A DNA stretch of 64,000 bases from Cyclobacteriaceae bacterium (lineage in GTDB: Bacteria > Bacteroidota > Bacteroidia > Cytophagales > Cyclobacteriaceae): positions 19,166-83,165 of the forward strand of contig JAHCHY010000020.1 in the NCBI GenBank assembly GCA_026129485.1. The letters are read 5' to 3'. This document shows, piece after piece, positions 42,105 through 55,100 of the stretch. Each line of letters opens with the position of its first letter. Within the stretch, counting starts at the first letter, position 1. The translations under genes were made by a program, and so were the position numbers. Below the pieces are notes generated by a model that saw only the letters and a list, made by a program, of their open reading frames with translations, had not been told where the DNA came from and searched no databases.

Positions 42105-43133
42105 TTAATTACCCCAGAATGATTTTTTGGTATTGAAAGTTGGACAGGGAATAAGGCGGTTACGCTTCTTTACGCCACGGTGAAGCGGCTTGGCGACAAA
42201 CTCATACACGATTGAAATTTCATGAGCCCCGCCTGAGCTGGTCGATAGTTCGGACACAGAGAAATCGTAGCTATACCCCACAACAATGTCTTTCAGATAA
42301 ATACCGAGGGTAAGGATCAAGGCGTCCTGGTTAACCGTTCCGATCACATTTTTCTCAAATGGCTTACCGCGATACCAGGCTCCTATGGATACAGGATCAA
42401 TATGGTAATTCAACCCGAAATCAAGCTGGCTGATTGGGCCTTGTCTTCTGTAAATGAAAGATGGTGTCAGATAAGAAGCGCGATCCATTTCGCGCGGCCC
42501 ATCCATTAAGGTAATCCGGGCACCGCCATGAATGGTGGTTTTCATCGGTACGCGGCTTACATCGTTCAGAATAGAAACGTTTGGCGTATTCATATGACCG
42601 AATGCAGCGCCTATCCAAAGGCTACGGCTGTAGAACAAAAAACCCGACCCAAAATCAAAATACTGTTGATTGCCCAGCTTATTTAAATCCGGATCAAGTG
42701 AAATCCCATCATATTCCAATCCATCACCCATTCTTAGCTTACTCCTGTCCAGGCCATTGATTCCATAGCCGAAGTACAGGCCGGGCGAGAAAACAATCTT
42801 ATTGTTCAACCGTACTTTATAGCTGTAGTTTAAACCTACCGTTGTAGTACGCCATCCGGCAGAACCCATCTTATCGGTAGTGGCCAGGATCCCGAATCCG
42901 CTGCGGAGCTCATCAACAAAAATATCGTAGCTGGCTGAATAGGTTGAAAAAGCCTGGGGCAGGTTAGGCCATTGAATGCGGTGGTTAATGGCCACCCGTT
43001 GCTGCGGGGTAATCCCGGTAAAGCCCGGATTCAGGTAGAGTGGCGCCTGGTAGTATTGCGAAAATTGCGGATCCTGCGCCTGAAGCCCCACGCCTGTCAT
43101 CAACCCAAACACAATCAATAAAATCTTCTTCAT
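42105..43133 (-). CDS. PorP/SprF family type IX secretion membrane protein (second copy)
   Basis: This protein begins AQDPQFSQYYQAPLYLNPGF after its signal peptide and has the same barrel motifs as the copy at 37223-38236 (INHRIQWPNLPQAF, VVGYSYDFSVSEL, CPTF near the end). The 342-residue length matches. It starts 19 nt after the stop of the 5497-residue adhesin gene, so the two presumably work as an SprB/SprF-like pair. Confidence 0.93.
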   Translation of the reverse strand: MKKILLIVFGLMTGVGLQAQDPQFSQYYQAPLYLNPGFTGITPQQRVAINHRIQWPNLPQAFSTYSASYDIFVDELRSGFGILATTDKMGSAGWRTTTVGLNYSYKVRLNNKIVFSPGLYFGYGINGLDRSKLRMGDGLEYDGISLDPDLNKLGNQQYFDFGSGFLFYSRSLWIGAAFGHMNTPNVSILNDVSRVPMKTTIHGGARITLMDGPREMDRASYLTPSFIYRRQGPISQLDFGLNYHIDPVSIGAWYRGKPFEKNVIGTVNQDALILTLGIYLKDIVVGYSYDFSVSELSTSSGGAHEISIVYEFVAKPLHRGVKKRNRLIPCPTFNTKKSFWGN

Positions 43134-43152
43134 GCTTACGTATTTATAGCAT

Positions 43153-46100
43153 TTACCTGATCATTGTTACATCTCCGATCTGTGTAGACCGCTGGCCATC
43201 GGATAGCCTGATGGTAAGCTTGTACACATAAACACCAGCCGGCAACAGTCTGCCATTCTTATCATAGCCATCCCAACCAATGTTGGCGCTGTTGCTCTCA
43301 AATATCAGGTTACCCCAACGATCGAAGATCTGCATATTAAACTCTTCTGCGCCTTTAACAATTGGCAGGAATACATCGTTAAATGTTCCGTTACCTCCGG
43401 TGCCTCCGCCACCACCGCCTCCGCTTGGCCCGCTCGGGTTAGGTGTAAACGCATTTGGCACCTTTGTTACACCACCCTGCTTGGCGGTTACCTGCCTGGT
43501 CAAGGTATCGGTACACAGCAGACCGCCTCCATGATCATTGATAGCCACTAATTGAACATCGTACACTCCTTCAACCCTGTAAACATATTTGGGTTCCCGG
43601 TCATCCGAAGTGCCTCCATCGCCAAAATCCCATGCATAGTCTGTAGCTCCTGTACTGAAGTTAAATGTTGTCATTTCAGTATCCGGAACAAATACCACAT
43701 TCGGACGCAGGTCAAACGATGCTAACGGATTATCGAATATTTCAAATCCATCTTTCTGGATATTCGCTACCTGGCCGGTAATTGAATTCCTGGTTGTCAG
43801 GAATATGGAATACACACCCGGAGCAGTAATGCTGAATATCGGCAGCGGGGCGCTGGAAGTTGCAGATATCCGCCCGTTGCTATCCACCACGCGCCACTCC
43901 ATAATATCTCCTGTAGAGGTATTTTCCGTTACCACAATGTTGGCCGGGAAGCAGGCTCGCAAAGGATTTGCTTCAAATGCAGCCACCAGCGGCAACAATT
44001 GTATATTGATTGTTTTACTGAAGGTGCTTTCACAACCCATACCGGCAGTTTCGGCAGCAATGTTCACTACCCGCAGGCTTATATCGCGCGGGCCCGGTGT
44101 GCTGTAATCAACTGAGAACGGACCTGCACCGGTTGCCGTTGCCGGTGTTGCATTCAGGCCAAAACTCCATTCATACCGGAATTGCGCAGGATCGACCGGT
44201 GTTGATGTATTGGTAAAGTTAACCGTTGCATTTCCCCCGATAAACGGAGGCACCGTACCTTCATCAAATCCGGCCACAATATCGCGGTAAACCGTAATTG
44301 GCATCACTACATCTGCAGCCGGGCAGTTACCATTATTGGCCTGGTACACCACTTCATACACAATCGGGTTAGTGGTAGATGTATTGACGAGGTTGTAATT
44401 CGCAGTTGGCGTAGTACGAATATCAATTTCGGTAGTGGTACCCTGCACGCGATAGAACCACCTGTGCGAAGTTGCGCCAAAGCTTTGATTGAAGAGCTGC
44501 ACATTTTGCCCGCTGCATATTTCCGTTCTATCCGGGAACGCATTCGTAATGATGGACGGGAATATGGTTATATTCTGCTGCACCGATTTGAAGCAGCCCG
44601 GGAACGGAGCCGGTAGCTGGGTTCGTAACGTTACCTTATAAGTAATCGGGGCATTCGGGTTCGGATTACTGAATGTGTGCGTAATGGTATGGTTAGGTAT
44701 AGTAGTGGCCGCCAGGAACACATCATCCGGTGAGCCATCAAACCACTGCCAAGTGTATTCTGTGCCTGCTACCTGGTTAAACTGGAAAGTTGCTGTATAA
44801 GGTCCGCAGGAAGAAGCCGGTCCTACAATGCTGAAGTTCGCATCCGTTTCGCCAACGGTTACCGTTACACTCTGGCCAACCGGGGTAAAGGTACATCCTA
44901 ATGCATCCGTTACCATGCCCAGGGTATATGTGGTGGTGGCGGTTGGCGTTACCGGTATAACCCTGAAGTTACCCGCATTTACTACCGGAATATTGGAAGC
45001 ACCGTCATTATAGCTAAAGCTAAACGGAGCCTGACCATCTAACTGAACGATCAGGAATTCCGTACTTCCTCTACAAATGCTGGAATTGGTATTGACAAAC
45101 TGAGCATTCATCTGAGGCGAAACGGTTACGATCAGGATCTTCGGATCACCCTGGCAGTTACCGGGGCCGGTTGGTGTAATCGTATAAGTCAGTGAAGCCT
45201 GCGAACCTGTGGTGTTATTAAGCAACTGGTTAATTGTGTTACCGGAACCTGATAACGGAACTCCTAATCCGCTCGGATCATCCACAATCCAGTCGAACGT
45301 AGTGCCTGCTACATTGCTCACCAACGGCTGGTTCAGGGTATTGCCATGACATACCGTTACCGGGGGAGGTAATGTAAGCACCGGCTTGGGATTAACCACA
45401 ACCGGGATAGAAATGGCAGGCCCATCGCAACCATTTACACGCGGTGTAACAGTGTATGTAACTGTTGCCGCAGCATTGTTATTATTGAACAAGGTCTGGA
45501 AGATCAGGTTACCGGCTCCGTTACTTGCTCCGGAAACTCCTGCAGGCGCTGATACTGTCCATACCGCTACCGTATTGGCCACATCTGGCGTAAGGGTAAT
45601 ATTGATAAACTCGCCACTACAGATATCCGCCTGAGGACTCGCAGTGATTGTAGGTAATGGATTCACCGTGATCGTTACCACAACATTATCTCCCACGCAA
45701 CCCAAGCCACCGGCAATCTGCGGTCTGAACGTATACGTAACGGTCTGAGCTGTTGTAGTCGGATTATCCAGCACATCCGCCAGCGCAGAGCCGGGAATAA
45801 AGATTGTACCGGCTGCCGACATGCCTGTTACACCTCCTATTGCATTGGCGCTCAACAATTCAAACTCAACCGTTCCGGCAGAAGGAACCGTTGCACTGTT
45901 AAGTGTAACATTGGTAACGACACCCTCGCAACGGGTTTGAATAAGCGGTGAAGCAACCATTTTAGGCTTGGGCTCAACCGTTACCACAATATCAACTGCA
46001 GGTGGTAAGCTGGAACAACCGCCACCGTTTTTAGCGCCATTGGCCACGGCTGTGATTGAATACGTAACGGTTGCCGGAGCATCGGAATTATTCACAAGGG

Positions 46101-49100
46101 CATCCGTAATCTTGTAGTTTTCAGGCAGGTTGCTCAATACCGGAACAAACCCGCTGATTAAACCTCCTACTGAAGACACCGCAGTATAATTAAAGGTGAT
46201 TACACCGGCTGTTGGATTGGTTGGTGAAATAAGATCAATATCCGTGGTTCCGTTGCTACAGATTACCGGGGCATTATTAACCGGTGCCGCAATTACTTCC
46301 GGCTCAACAGTCAATACCACATTTCTTACAGGGCCAAGACAGGAAGCGCCTGAAACAGCCTGCACACCATACGTAACCGTTAACGGATCGTTGGTAGGGT
46401 TACGGAACTGATCTGCCTGGATATCATTTGCCGATACTCCGTTGCGGGGCACTACCCCACTACCGGCCGTACGAACCAACCCGGCCTGCGCGCTGATCGA
46501 TACAATGTTATAAGAAGCTGCCGCCACACTTAGCGGTGAAATCTCGGTGGCGAACACAATGCCACTTGTTTCGTCTGAGCAAACTGTCCGGTTCAGGTTA
46601 TCTTCAACTGCAGGAGCCGGGTTAACGGTAAACACAATTGTAAAATCACCGCCACGGCAACCATTTGCAATCGGCACTACCGTATAGGTTACCAATAAGG
46701 GCCCATTGGTTGTATTGGTGAATGTGTCGTTTGCAAGGAAGTCTGACTGACCACCTGGTAAGTTTGCCGGATAGGTGCCCAAACCGGCATTGCTGCCCCC
46801 TGCCACAAGTGCCGGAGCTTTTACAATGTTCTTCAGCTCGAAATCGGTAATAGCAGTTGATCCTGCGGCAGGCCCTACAATAATACCTGAAGGCACATCG
46901 CTACACAGGTTGGCAGTTCCCGGGGACAGGATAGGCTGAGGATCGATAGTCAGGTTGATCGTTTGCGGCTGGCCTTCACAATTTGAAGGGCTGATACCCA
47001 AAACTTCATAAACAACTACCACTGGTGCACCCGTGGTATTCGTGTATTTATCGCTTCTGATCAGGTTGATATTACCCACTGTTCCGGCCGGTACGTTCAA
47101 CGGATCTGCTGTAATTGTTCCCGGCACAGCTACACTTACCAGCCTGTAGGAATTAGCCGCTACTGAAACCCCATTTGTACTGAGGATAATGCCCGCATCC
47201 TGTCTGCTGCAAACCGTATTGTCCAATCCCGGGTTAATAACCGGTTCGGGGTTAACTGTAAGCTCAACTACTTTCGGATCGCCCACACAGCCATTGGTTC
47301 CATGAGGTGTAATGGTATAGGTAACTTTCAATGGAATAGAGTTTACGTTCACGAACGCATCATTCACCAAAGCATTTGCGGCAAGACCCAAGCCTGTTGT
47401 TGGTGTACCGGTCAATCCCGGATCTGCAACAGCCGATACATCGTATGTAGAAGCTCCGACAGATACTCCATTCGTATCCATCAATGTGTTATAAGGTGCC
47501 CTGCTGCACACAATCGCATTTAATGAATTCGATACGACCGGCTCAGGCTCAATCGGAACTGTGATGATAAACGGATCGCCCACGCAAGTACCCGCAGTTG
47601 GGGTAACAGTATAGGTAGCATTCAAAACGGTGTTAGTCGTATTGGTTAGCGTTCCACTTATATTACCGGTACCTGAAGCCGGAGGAACAGCACCGCTTAC
47701 TGACAAGCCCGGCTGGTAAACAGCAGTCCAGGTAAATGTGGCTATAACCCCATTTGTAATGTCAACCTGCGGATCGTAGTTAAAGGCTACATCTGAACAG
47801 GTCGCAGCCTTGGTAGCATCTGCCCCCACGGGCTTGGAGCTGATTGTTACCGCGTAGGTAAACGGAGTTCCTTCGCAATTGTGGGCCGAGCTAAATGGCG
47901 TAATCGTGTATGTTACGGTTACATCAATACCTGTTGAGTTAGTGTACGAGTCCGTAATCGGGGCGCCTGAAGCCACAACCCTGTCTGCAGCCGGAGGAAC
48001 ACCTACCGGATCGGATGAAGAAACCGTATAGGTAAATACACTGGGTACAGCATTACCCAACGTATTTATATTCTGGGTTTGAATGTTATAATTCAATGCA
48101 GTACTACAAACCGGATCCACTACATTGGCGCCAACCGGTTCCGGATGCACCGTAACACGCAATGTAAAGGGTGTACCCTCGCAATCATTTGCCAGGCTTA
48201 CCGGTGTAACCGTGTAGGTAATCTCCACATCAGCATTGGTTGTATTCGTGTAAACATCAGCAATAGGAGCCGGTGTTGGCGTATTGCGGTTAGGGCCAGG
48301 CGCTACAGCCAATGCGTTGCTTGAAGAAACGGAATACCGGAACTTGCTTGGCACGCCATTACCAGTACCCGCTGTATTAATCACATCCTGCAAATCGAAA
48401 TTAACCGGATCATCACTGCAACGCTGAATAGTTGTATTAGGGCCAAGCGGCTCCGGATGAATCGTGAATACCACATCAAACGGATTACCCAAACAGTTTC
48501 CGATTACGCTAAGTGGCGTGATGGTATAGGTTATCAGCACATCGTTGCTGGTTGTATTGGTATATACATCCGTAATAGGCGCTGAGCTTGCTGCCGCCCG
48601 GTCTTTACCCGCTGCCGAAACATTACCGGGATCTGAGGATACTACTGTGTACGTGAACTGGCTGTTAACCGAGTTTCCTAACAAGTTAATGTTACGGGTT
48701 TGAATGTTATAGCTTATCGCCTCATCGCTGCAAACGGCATCCGCATCCGCTGCTCCAATTGGCTGAGGACGCACCGTAACAGAAACCGTAAACGGATTGC
48801 CTTCACAACCATCACCGCTTGTAGGTATAACTGTATAAACTACAACCTGGTTGGCAGAAGTTACATTGGTTAATACATCCGTAATAGTTGAAGTGCCGGT
48901 AGGAACCAAGGTTTCACCTGATATGTTGGCATTATCAGCGGCCTGCCATTCAAACGTTGTGCCTGCCACGAGGTTATTTCCGCCCGAGCCTGTGTTGGCG
49001 ATGTTAGCCGACAAGCTATAATTTACTGCGGCATTGCTGCAAATAATTGGCGACACATCATTAAATCCTCTTGGCTCCGGACGTACCGTTACAGAAACCG

Positions 49101-52100
49101 TAAACGGATCGCCCACACAGCCATTTGCGCTGGTAGGCGTAACGGTATAATTAACGGTTTGATTAGCGCTGGTAACGTTGTTCAGCACATCGGTAATAAC
49201 ACTACCCGACTGTGCTGTGGTGCTCTCTCCGCCAACATTCGCATTGGATGCAGCCACCCAACTATAGGTTGTACCGGTAACCAGGTTATTTCCGCCTGAG
49301 CCAGTATTGGCAATATTCAGGCTAAGGTCGTATGCTACTGCATCATCACTACAAATGATTGGCGAGTTATCCGTAAATCCACGTGGTTCAGGACGAACCG
49401 TTACAGAAACGGTAAACGGATCGCCCACACAGCCATTATTGCTGGTAGGTGTAACCGTGTATACCACTACCTGGTCAACATTAGTAATGTTATTCAGCAC
49501 ATCATTAATGATAATCGAAGTACCCGGAGTTACACTGGATTCACCTGTAACGTCTGCATTTGGAGCCGCAATCCAACTATACGTGGTTCCGATAAGCAGG
49601 TTATTACCACCTAACCCGGTATTGGCAATATTGGTAGCAATGTCATAATTCACATTCGCATCACTGCAAATCGTCTTGGCATCATCAAATCCGCGCGGCT
49701 CGGGTCGTACGGTGACAGAAACCAGAAAATTATTGCCCACACAACCATTGTCACTTGTTGGCGTAACCGTATATACCACCACCTGATTGGCATTGGTAAT
49801 ATTGTTCAATACATCTGTAATCGTGCTGCCCGTCTGTGCCGATAAGCTCTCACCTGTTATATTCGGGTTATCAGTTGCGATCCATGAATAGGTAGTTCCG
49901 GTTACAAGGTTGTTACCCCCCGATCCGGTGTTTGCTACGTTCGCAGCCAGGTTATACCCTACCGGAGCATCGCTACACACTACCGGAGTCGGGTCATTAA
50001 ATCCACGCGGCTCAGGTTGCACCGTTACGGATACTGTGAATGTATTACCCACACAACCGTTACCGCTGGTTGGCGTTACCGTATATACAACCACCTGATC
50101 ACTGTTGGTTACGTTATTTATAATATCGGTAATGATTGCTCCTGTTCCACTTCCCTCTCCTGTTACAAAGGCATTAGATGTTGCTACCCAACTATAAGTG
50201 GTTCCTGTAGTCAGATTATTACCACCCGCACCTGTATTGGCAATGTTGGCCGCTAAATCATAATTGAAAGCTACATCACTACACGCTACCGGTGACGGAT
50301 CATTAAATCCCCTCGGTTCAGGACGTATTGTAACGGATACTGTGAACGGATCGCCCACGCAACCATCTGAACTGGTTGGGGTGATGGTGTAAACCACTAC
50401 CTGATCAATATTTGTTACATTGTTAACGACATCGGTAATCGTAGAGGTGGTTCCGGCAATAATGGTTGTTTCACCCGTAACATTCGGATTGTCCGCTGCA
50501 ATCCAGCTAAAGGCTGTTCCGGTTACGAGGTTATTTCCACCAGCTCCTGTATTGGCTATGTTATTCACCAGGTTATAGTTGATGGCCACATCGCTACATA
50601 CCACAGGCGTAATGTCATTGAAGCCCCTGGGCTCCGGTCTTACCGTTACCGTAAGTGTAAATGGATCGCCCACACAACCATCTGCGCTGGTAGGTGTAAT
50701 GGTATATATAACCACCTGATTTGAATTGGTTATATTATTAAGTGCATCCGTGATGGTTGCACCACTTTGTGCAGTTGTGCTCTCACCTGATACATTTGCA
50801 TTGCTGGCCGCAATCCAACTGAAAGTAGTTCCGGTAACCAGGTTGTTTCCACCCAGACCGGTGTTACCTACGTTCAACACCAGGTCATAGCTAACCGTTG
50901 CATCACTACAGATTGTTTTTACATCGTTATATCCTCTTGGCTCAGGCCTAACTGTTACAGAAATTGTAAACGGGTTACCCACACAGCCATTTGAACTGGT
51001 TGGCGTAACAGTATAATCTACAACCTGAATTGCGTTTGTAACATTGTTCAGTACATCTGTGATCGTTGCACCCGATTGTGGAGTAGTACTTTCACCGCTC
51101 ACGTTTCCATTTGAAGCAGCTACCCAGCTGTACGTAGTACCTGTAACCAGGTTATTGCCACCGGCACCTGTATTGGCAATGTTGGCGCTCAGATCGTAAT
51201 TCACAGGCTGATCACTACAGATCAACGGGGTATTATCATTAAATCCTTGCGGCTCAGGACGTACGGTAACCGTAACCGTAAAGGGATCGCCCACGCAACC
51301 ATTTGAGCTGGTAGGTGTAACGGTGTAAACAACCTGCTGATTCGAATTAGTCGTATTAGTTAACGTATTATTGATGATGCTTCCGGTTTGCGCAGAAGTA
51401 CTCTCACCTGTTACAACCGGATTATCGGCAGCCACCCAACTGTACGTGGTACCGATAACAAGGCTGTTACCACCAAGGCCTACGTTTGAAATATTGGCAA
51501 CAAGATCATAGTTCAGGGCTACATCGCTACAAACCACCGGGCTATTATCATCAAATCCTTTCGGTTCCGGGCGAACGGTTATCGAAACCGTAAACGGATT
51601 GCCCACACACCCATCTGAGCTGGTTGGTGTAACGGTATACACGACCACCTGGTTCGCATTGGTGATATTATTCAATACATCGTTAATCACGCTTCCGGTC
51701 TGAGCTGATGTACTTTCACCGGATACATTGGGGTTGCTGGTAGCAATCCAGCTATACGTGGTACCACCAATCAGGTTGTTTCCGCCTGAACCTGTATTGG
51801 CAATATTAGCGCTCAGATCGTAGTTCACATTCGCATCGCTGCAAATGACCGGGGTAGTATCATTGAACCCACGCGGTTCCGGTTGCACCGTTACGGATAT
51901 TGAGAAAGGATTACCCACACAGCCATTTCCGCTTGTTGGCGTAACTGTGTAAACCACCGCCTGGTTGGTATTCGTAACATTATTCAATACATCCGTTATG
52001 ACCGAACCAGTCTGAGGCAACAGGCTTTCACCGCTTACATTGGCATTATTTGCTGCTATCCAGCTGTACGTGGTACCTGTAACCAGATTGTTACCCGCAG

Positions 52101-55100
52101 CAATGTTGGCAGCCAGGTCGTAGCCAACTGTGGCATCGCTACAGATTGTTATGGTATCGTCAGTTCCTACAGGTTCCGGCCTGATGGTTACAGAAATCGT
52201 AAACGGATTACCCACGCAACCATCTCCGCTGGTTGGCGTAACCGTATAATCAACCACTTGGGCAGTATTGGTTACGTTATTAATCACATCTGCAATTACA
52301 CTGCCGGATTGCGGGGTTAAGCTTTCGCCTGTTACAGACGTATTATCTGCAGCCACCCAACTGTATGTAGTTCCGATAGCCAGGTTGTTTCCTCCAAGTC
52401 CTGTATTGGTAATGTTCGACACGAGGTTATAGTTAACAGACGCATCGCTACAAACCACCGGGCTGGAATCGTCATAGCCACGGGGCTCGGGTCGGACCGT
52501 AACAGAAACCGTAAACGGATCACCCACGCAACCATTCTGGCTGGTAGGCGTAACCGTATAAACAACTACCTGGTTAGAGTTCGTTACATTATTAAGCACA
52601 TCAATTAGTACACTGCCGGATTGAGGTGTAGTGCTCTCACCGGTTACTGTGGCATTGGATGCTGCAACCCAACTGTAGGTGGTGCCTGTTGTTAAGTTAT
52701 TTCCCCCAAGACCCACATTCGCTATGTTAGCGTTAAGGTCGTACGTTAAAGGAATATCGCTGCACACAAAAGGGGTAGCATCATTATAACCTTTGGGTTC
52801 AGGCCTTACCGTTACGGAAACGGTAAACGGATCGCCCACACAACCATTGGAACTGGTTGGTATAACCGTATAGACTACTACCTGATCGGAATTGGTAATA
52901 TTATTCAAAATATCCGTTATCGTGGCACCGGATTGTGCCGTAGTGCTTTCGCCAGCAACGTTTGCATTAGAAGCAGCAGACCAGCTATAGGTTGTGCCAG
53001 CCGTGAGGTTGTTTCCGCCTGATCCAATATTGGCAATGTTTGCCGTTAATGAATAGTTAACAGCAGCATCACTACAGATTATCGGATTATTATCATCGAA
53101 ACCTTTTGGTTCCGGTCGCACGGTAACAGAAACGGTGAACGGATCCCCCACACATCCGTTTGTGCTGGTAGGGGTAACCGTGTACACCACAACCTGATTT
53201 ACATCTGTGATGTTATTCAGCACATCGGTAATGGTAGATGTCGTGCCACTGCCTTCTCCTGTAACATCAGGATTAGCAGCAGCCACCCATGAATAGGTTG
53301 TTCCGCTTATCAAACCATTGCCCCCCAGGCCCGTATTGAGAATATTGGCTTCCAGGTTATAATTAACAGCTGCATCACTACAAATAAGCGGAGAAGCATC
53401 GTTGTAACCACGAGGTTCCGGTCTTACCGTGACGGAAACCGTAAATGGCACACCCACACAACCATGCTGACTGGTCGGAGTAACGGTGTAAACAACTGTC
53501 TGGCTGCTATTGGTGATGTTATTCAGAACATCTATGATGACAGCACCGGTTTGCGGTGTTGTGCTTTCACCCCCTACATTGGCATTTGCAGCCGCAACCC
53601 AACTGTACGTAGTGCCCGTTACCAGGTTGTTTCCACCCGCCCCGGTATTACCAATATTGGCTGCAAGATTATAGTTAACATTGGCATCACTGCAAATTAC
53701 AGGGGTATTATCATTATAGCCTCTTGGCTCTGGTCTTACCGTTACATTGATTGTAAACGGAGCCCCTATACATCCTGAACCACTTGTAGGCGTAGCTGTA
53801 TATTGAACCACCTGATCGCTATTGGTGATGTTCGTCAATACATCCGTAATAATTTTTCCGGATTGCGGTGTTGTGCTCTCACCTGTAACATTACCATTGG
53901 CTGCGGCAACCCAGCTATACGTATTGCCGGCTACGAGGTTATTACCGCCAGCGCCTGTGTCGGCAATATTGGCTTCAAGGTCGTATCCAACAGCAACCCC
54001 GCTACAGGCTATCGGGGTATTATCGGTATGACCAACAGGTTGCGGGTTAACCGTGATTACAATGGTTTCGGCCGCGCCTACACATCCGGCTCCACTGGTT
54101 GGCGTGATTACATAGTTAACAATTATAGGAGCATTGGTAAGATTAGTCAGTACATCATTGATATGAATAGTACCGGCTATGCCCATCGGAATATTAACTC
54201 CACCAGTCGCAGGGCCGGCTCCATCCGGATCGGGCCAGTTAAACAAGGTACCGACTGGCAGGTTGGACGGAGTTAATAATATTTCTTTTGCAACGGGTGC
54301 TCCGCTACAAATGGTCTTTGCTTGATTAGCTTGAATAACGGGTTGAGGATTAACCGTAACCGTAAAGTTTTGCGGTGTACCCGGGCAGTTATCCGGTGCC
54401 GGGCCTATTGGCGTAATGCGATAGGTTACTGTGGCATTAACACCTGAAGTATTCAGTAAAGTCTGATTTATGGATGTAACTCCATTCGCCAGATCGCCCA
54501 AAATTGCACCAATTACTGAACCTGTCACATTTATTACTTCCCAATTGTACGTTGTGCCCGCAATATTGGATGTAAGTGTATGAGCTGTTGCCAGATTAGT
54601 ACCGCTGCATACCGTACTTGATGCTGTAGAAGTAATCGTAGGTCTGTTGACAACCGTAACCGGGAATGGCGCTGCCGCAGGAGATGTACATCCTGTTCCA
54701 CTGGCATGCGTTACGGTAACATTACCACTGAAAGTACTCATCTGAACGGTGATGGTGCTTGCTGTAACCGGTAACGATGTTATGGTTGCGCCAGCGGGTA
54801 ACGTCCAGCTATACGTACCTGCAACAGGATTGCTCACGCTGTAAACAACACCGCTTTGGTTTGAACAAACTGAACCTGGGCCCGTGATAATCGGCTGGGG
54901 AGGTGAGCCTTCAACAATTATGCGCGTGTCTATGGTATTACCATCGCAGAGAGCGGTTCCCAATGTTTCTTTAACAGAGATTGGAACACCTGTAGGGTAT
55001 AATGTTCCTCCGCCCGGAATGGGGTTGGAAAAACGCAAGATGATAAAGAATCCTGTAGTACCGGAAAGCAATTCAAACTCGCCTGCATAAGATGGCGGTG

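Noticed and set aside
48775-54047. CRISPR-like periodic repeat
   Set aside because: The period is ~310 bp, inside one intact reading frame, with codon-level divergence between units; it encodes protein repeats.
53803-54276. Plus-strand frame of 157 codons inside the giant gene
   Set aside because: Antisense shadow recurring with the repeat period; no start context or motif.
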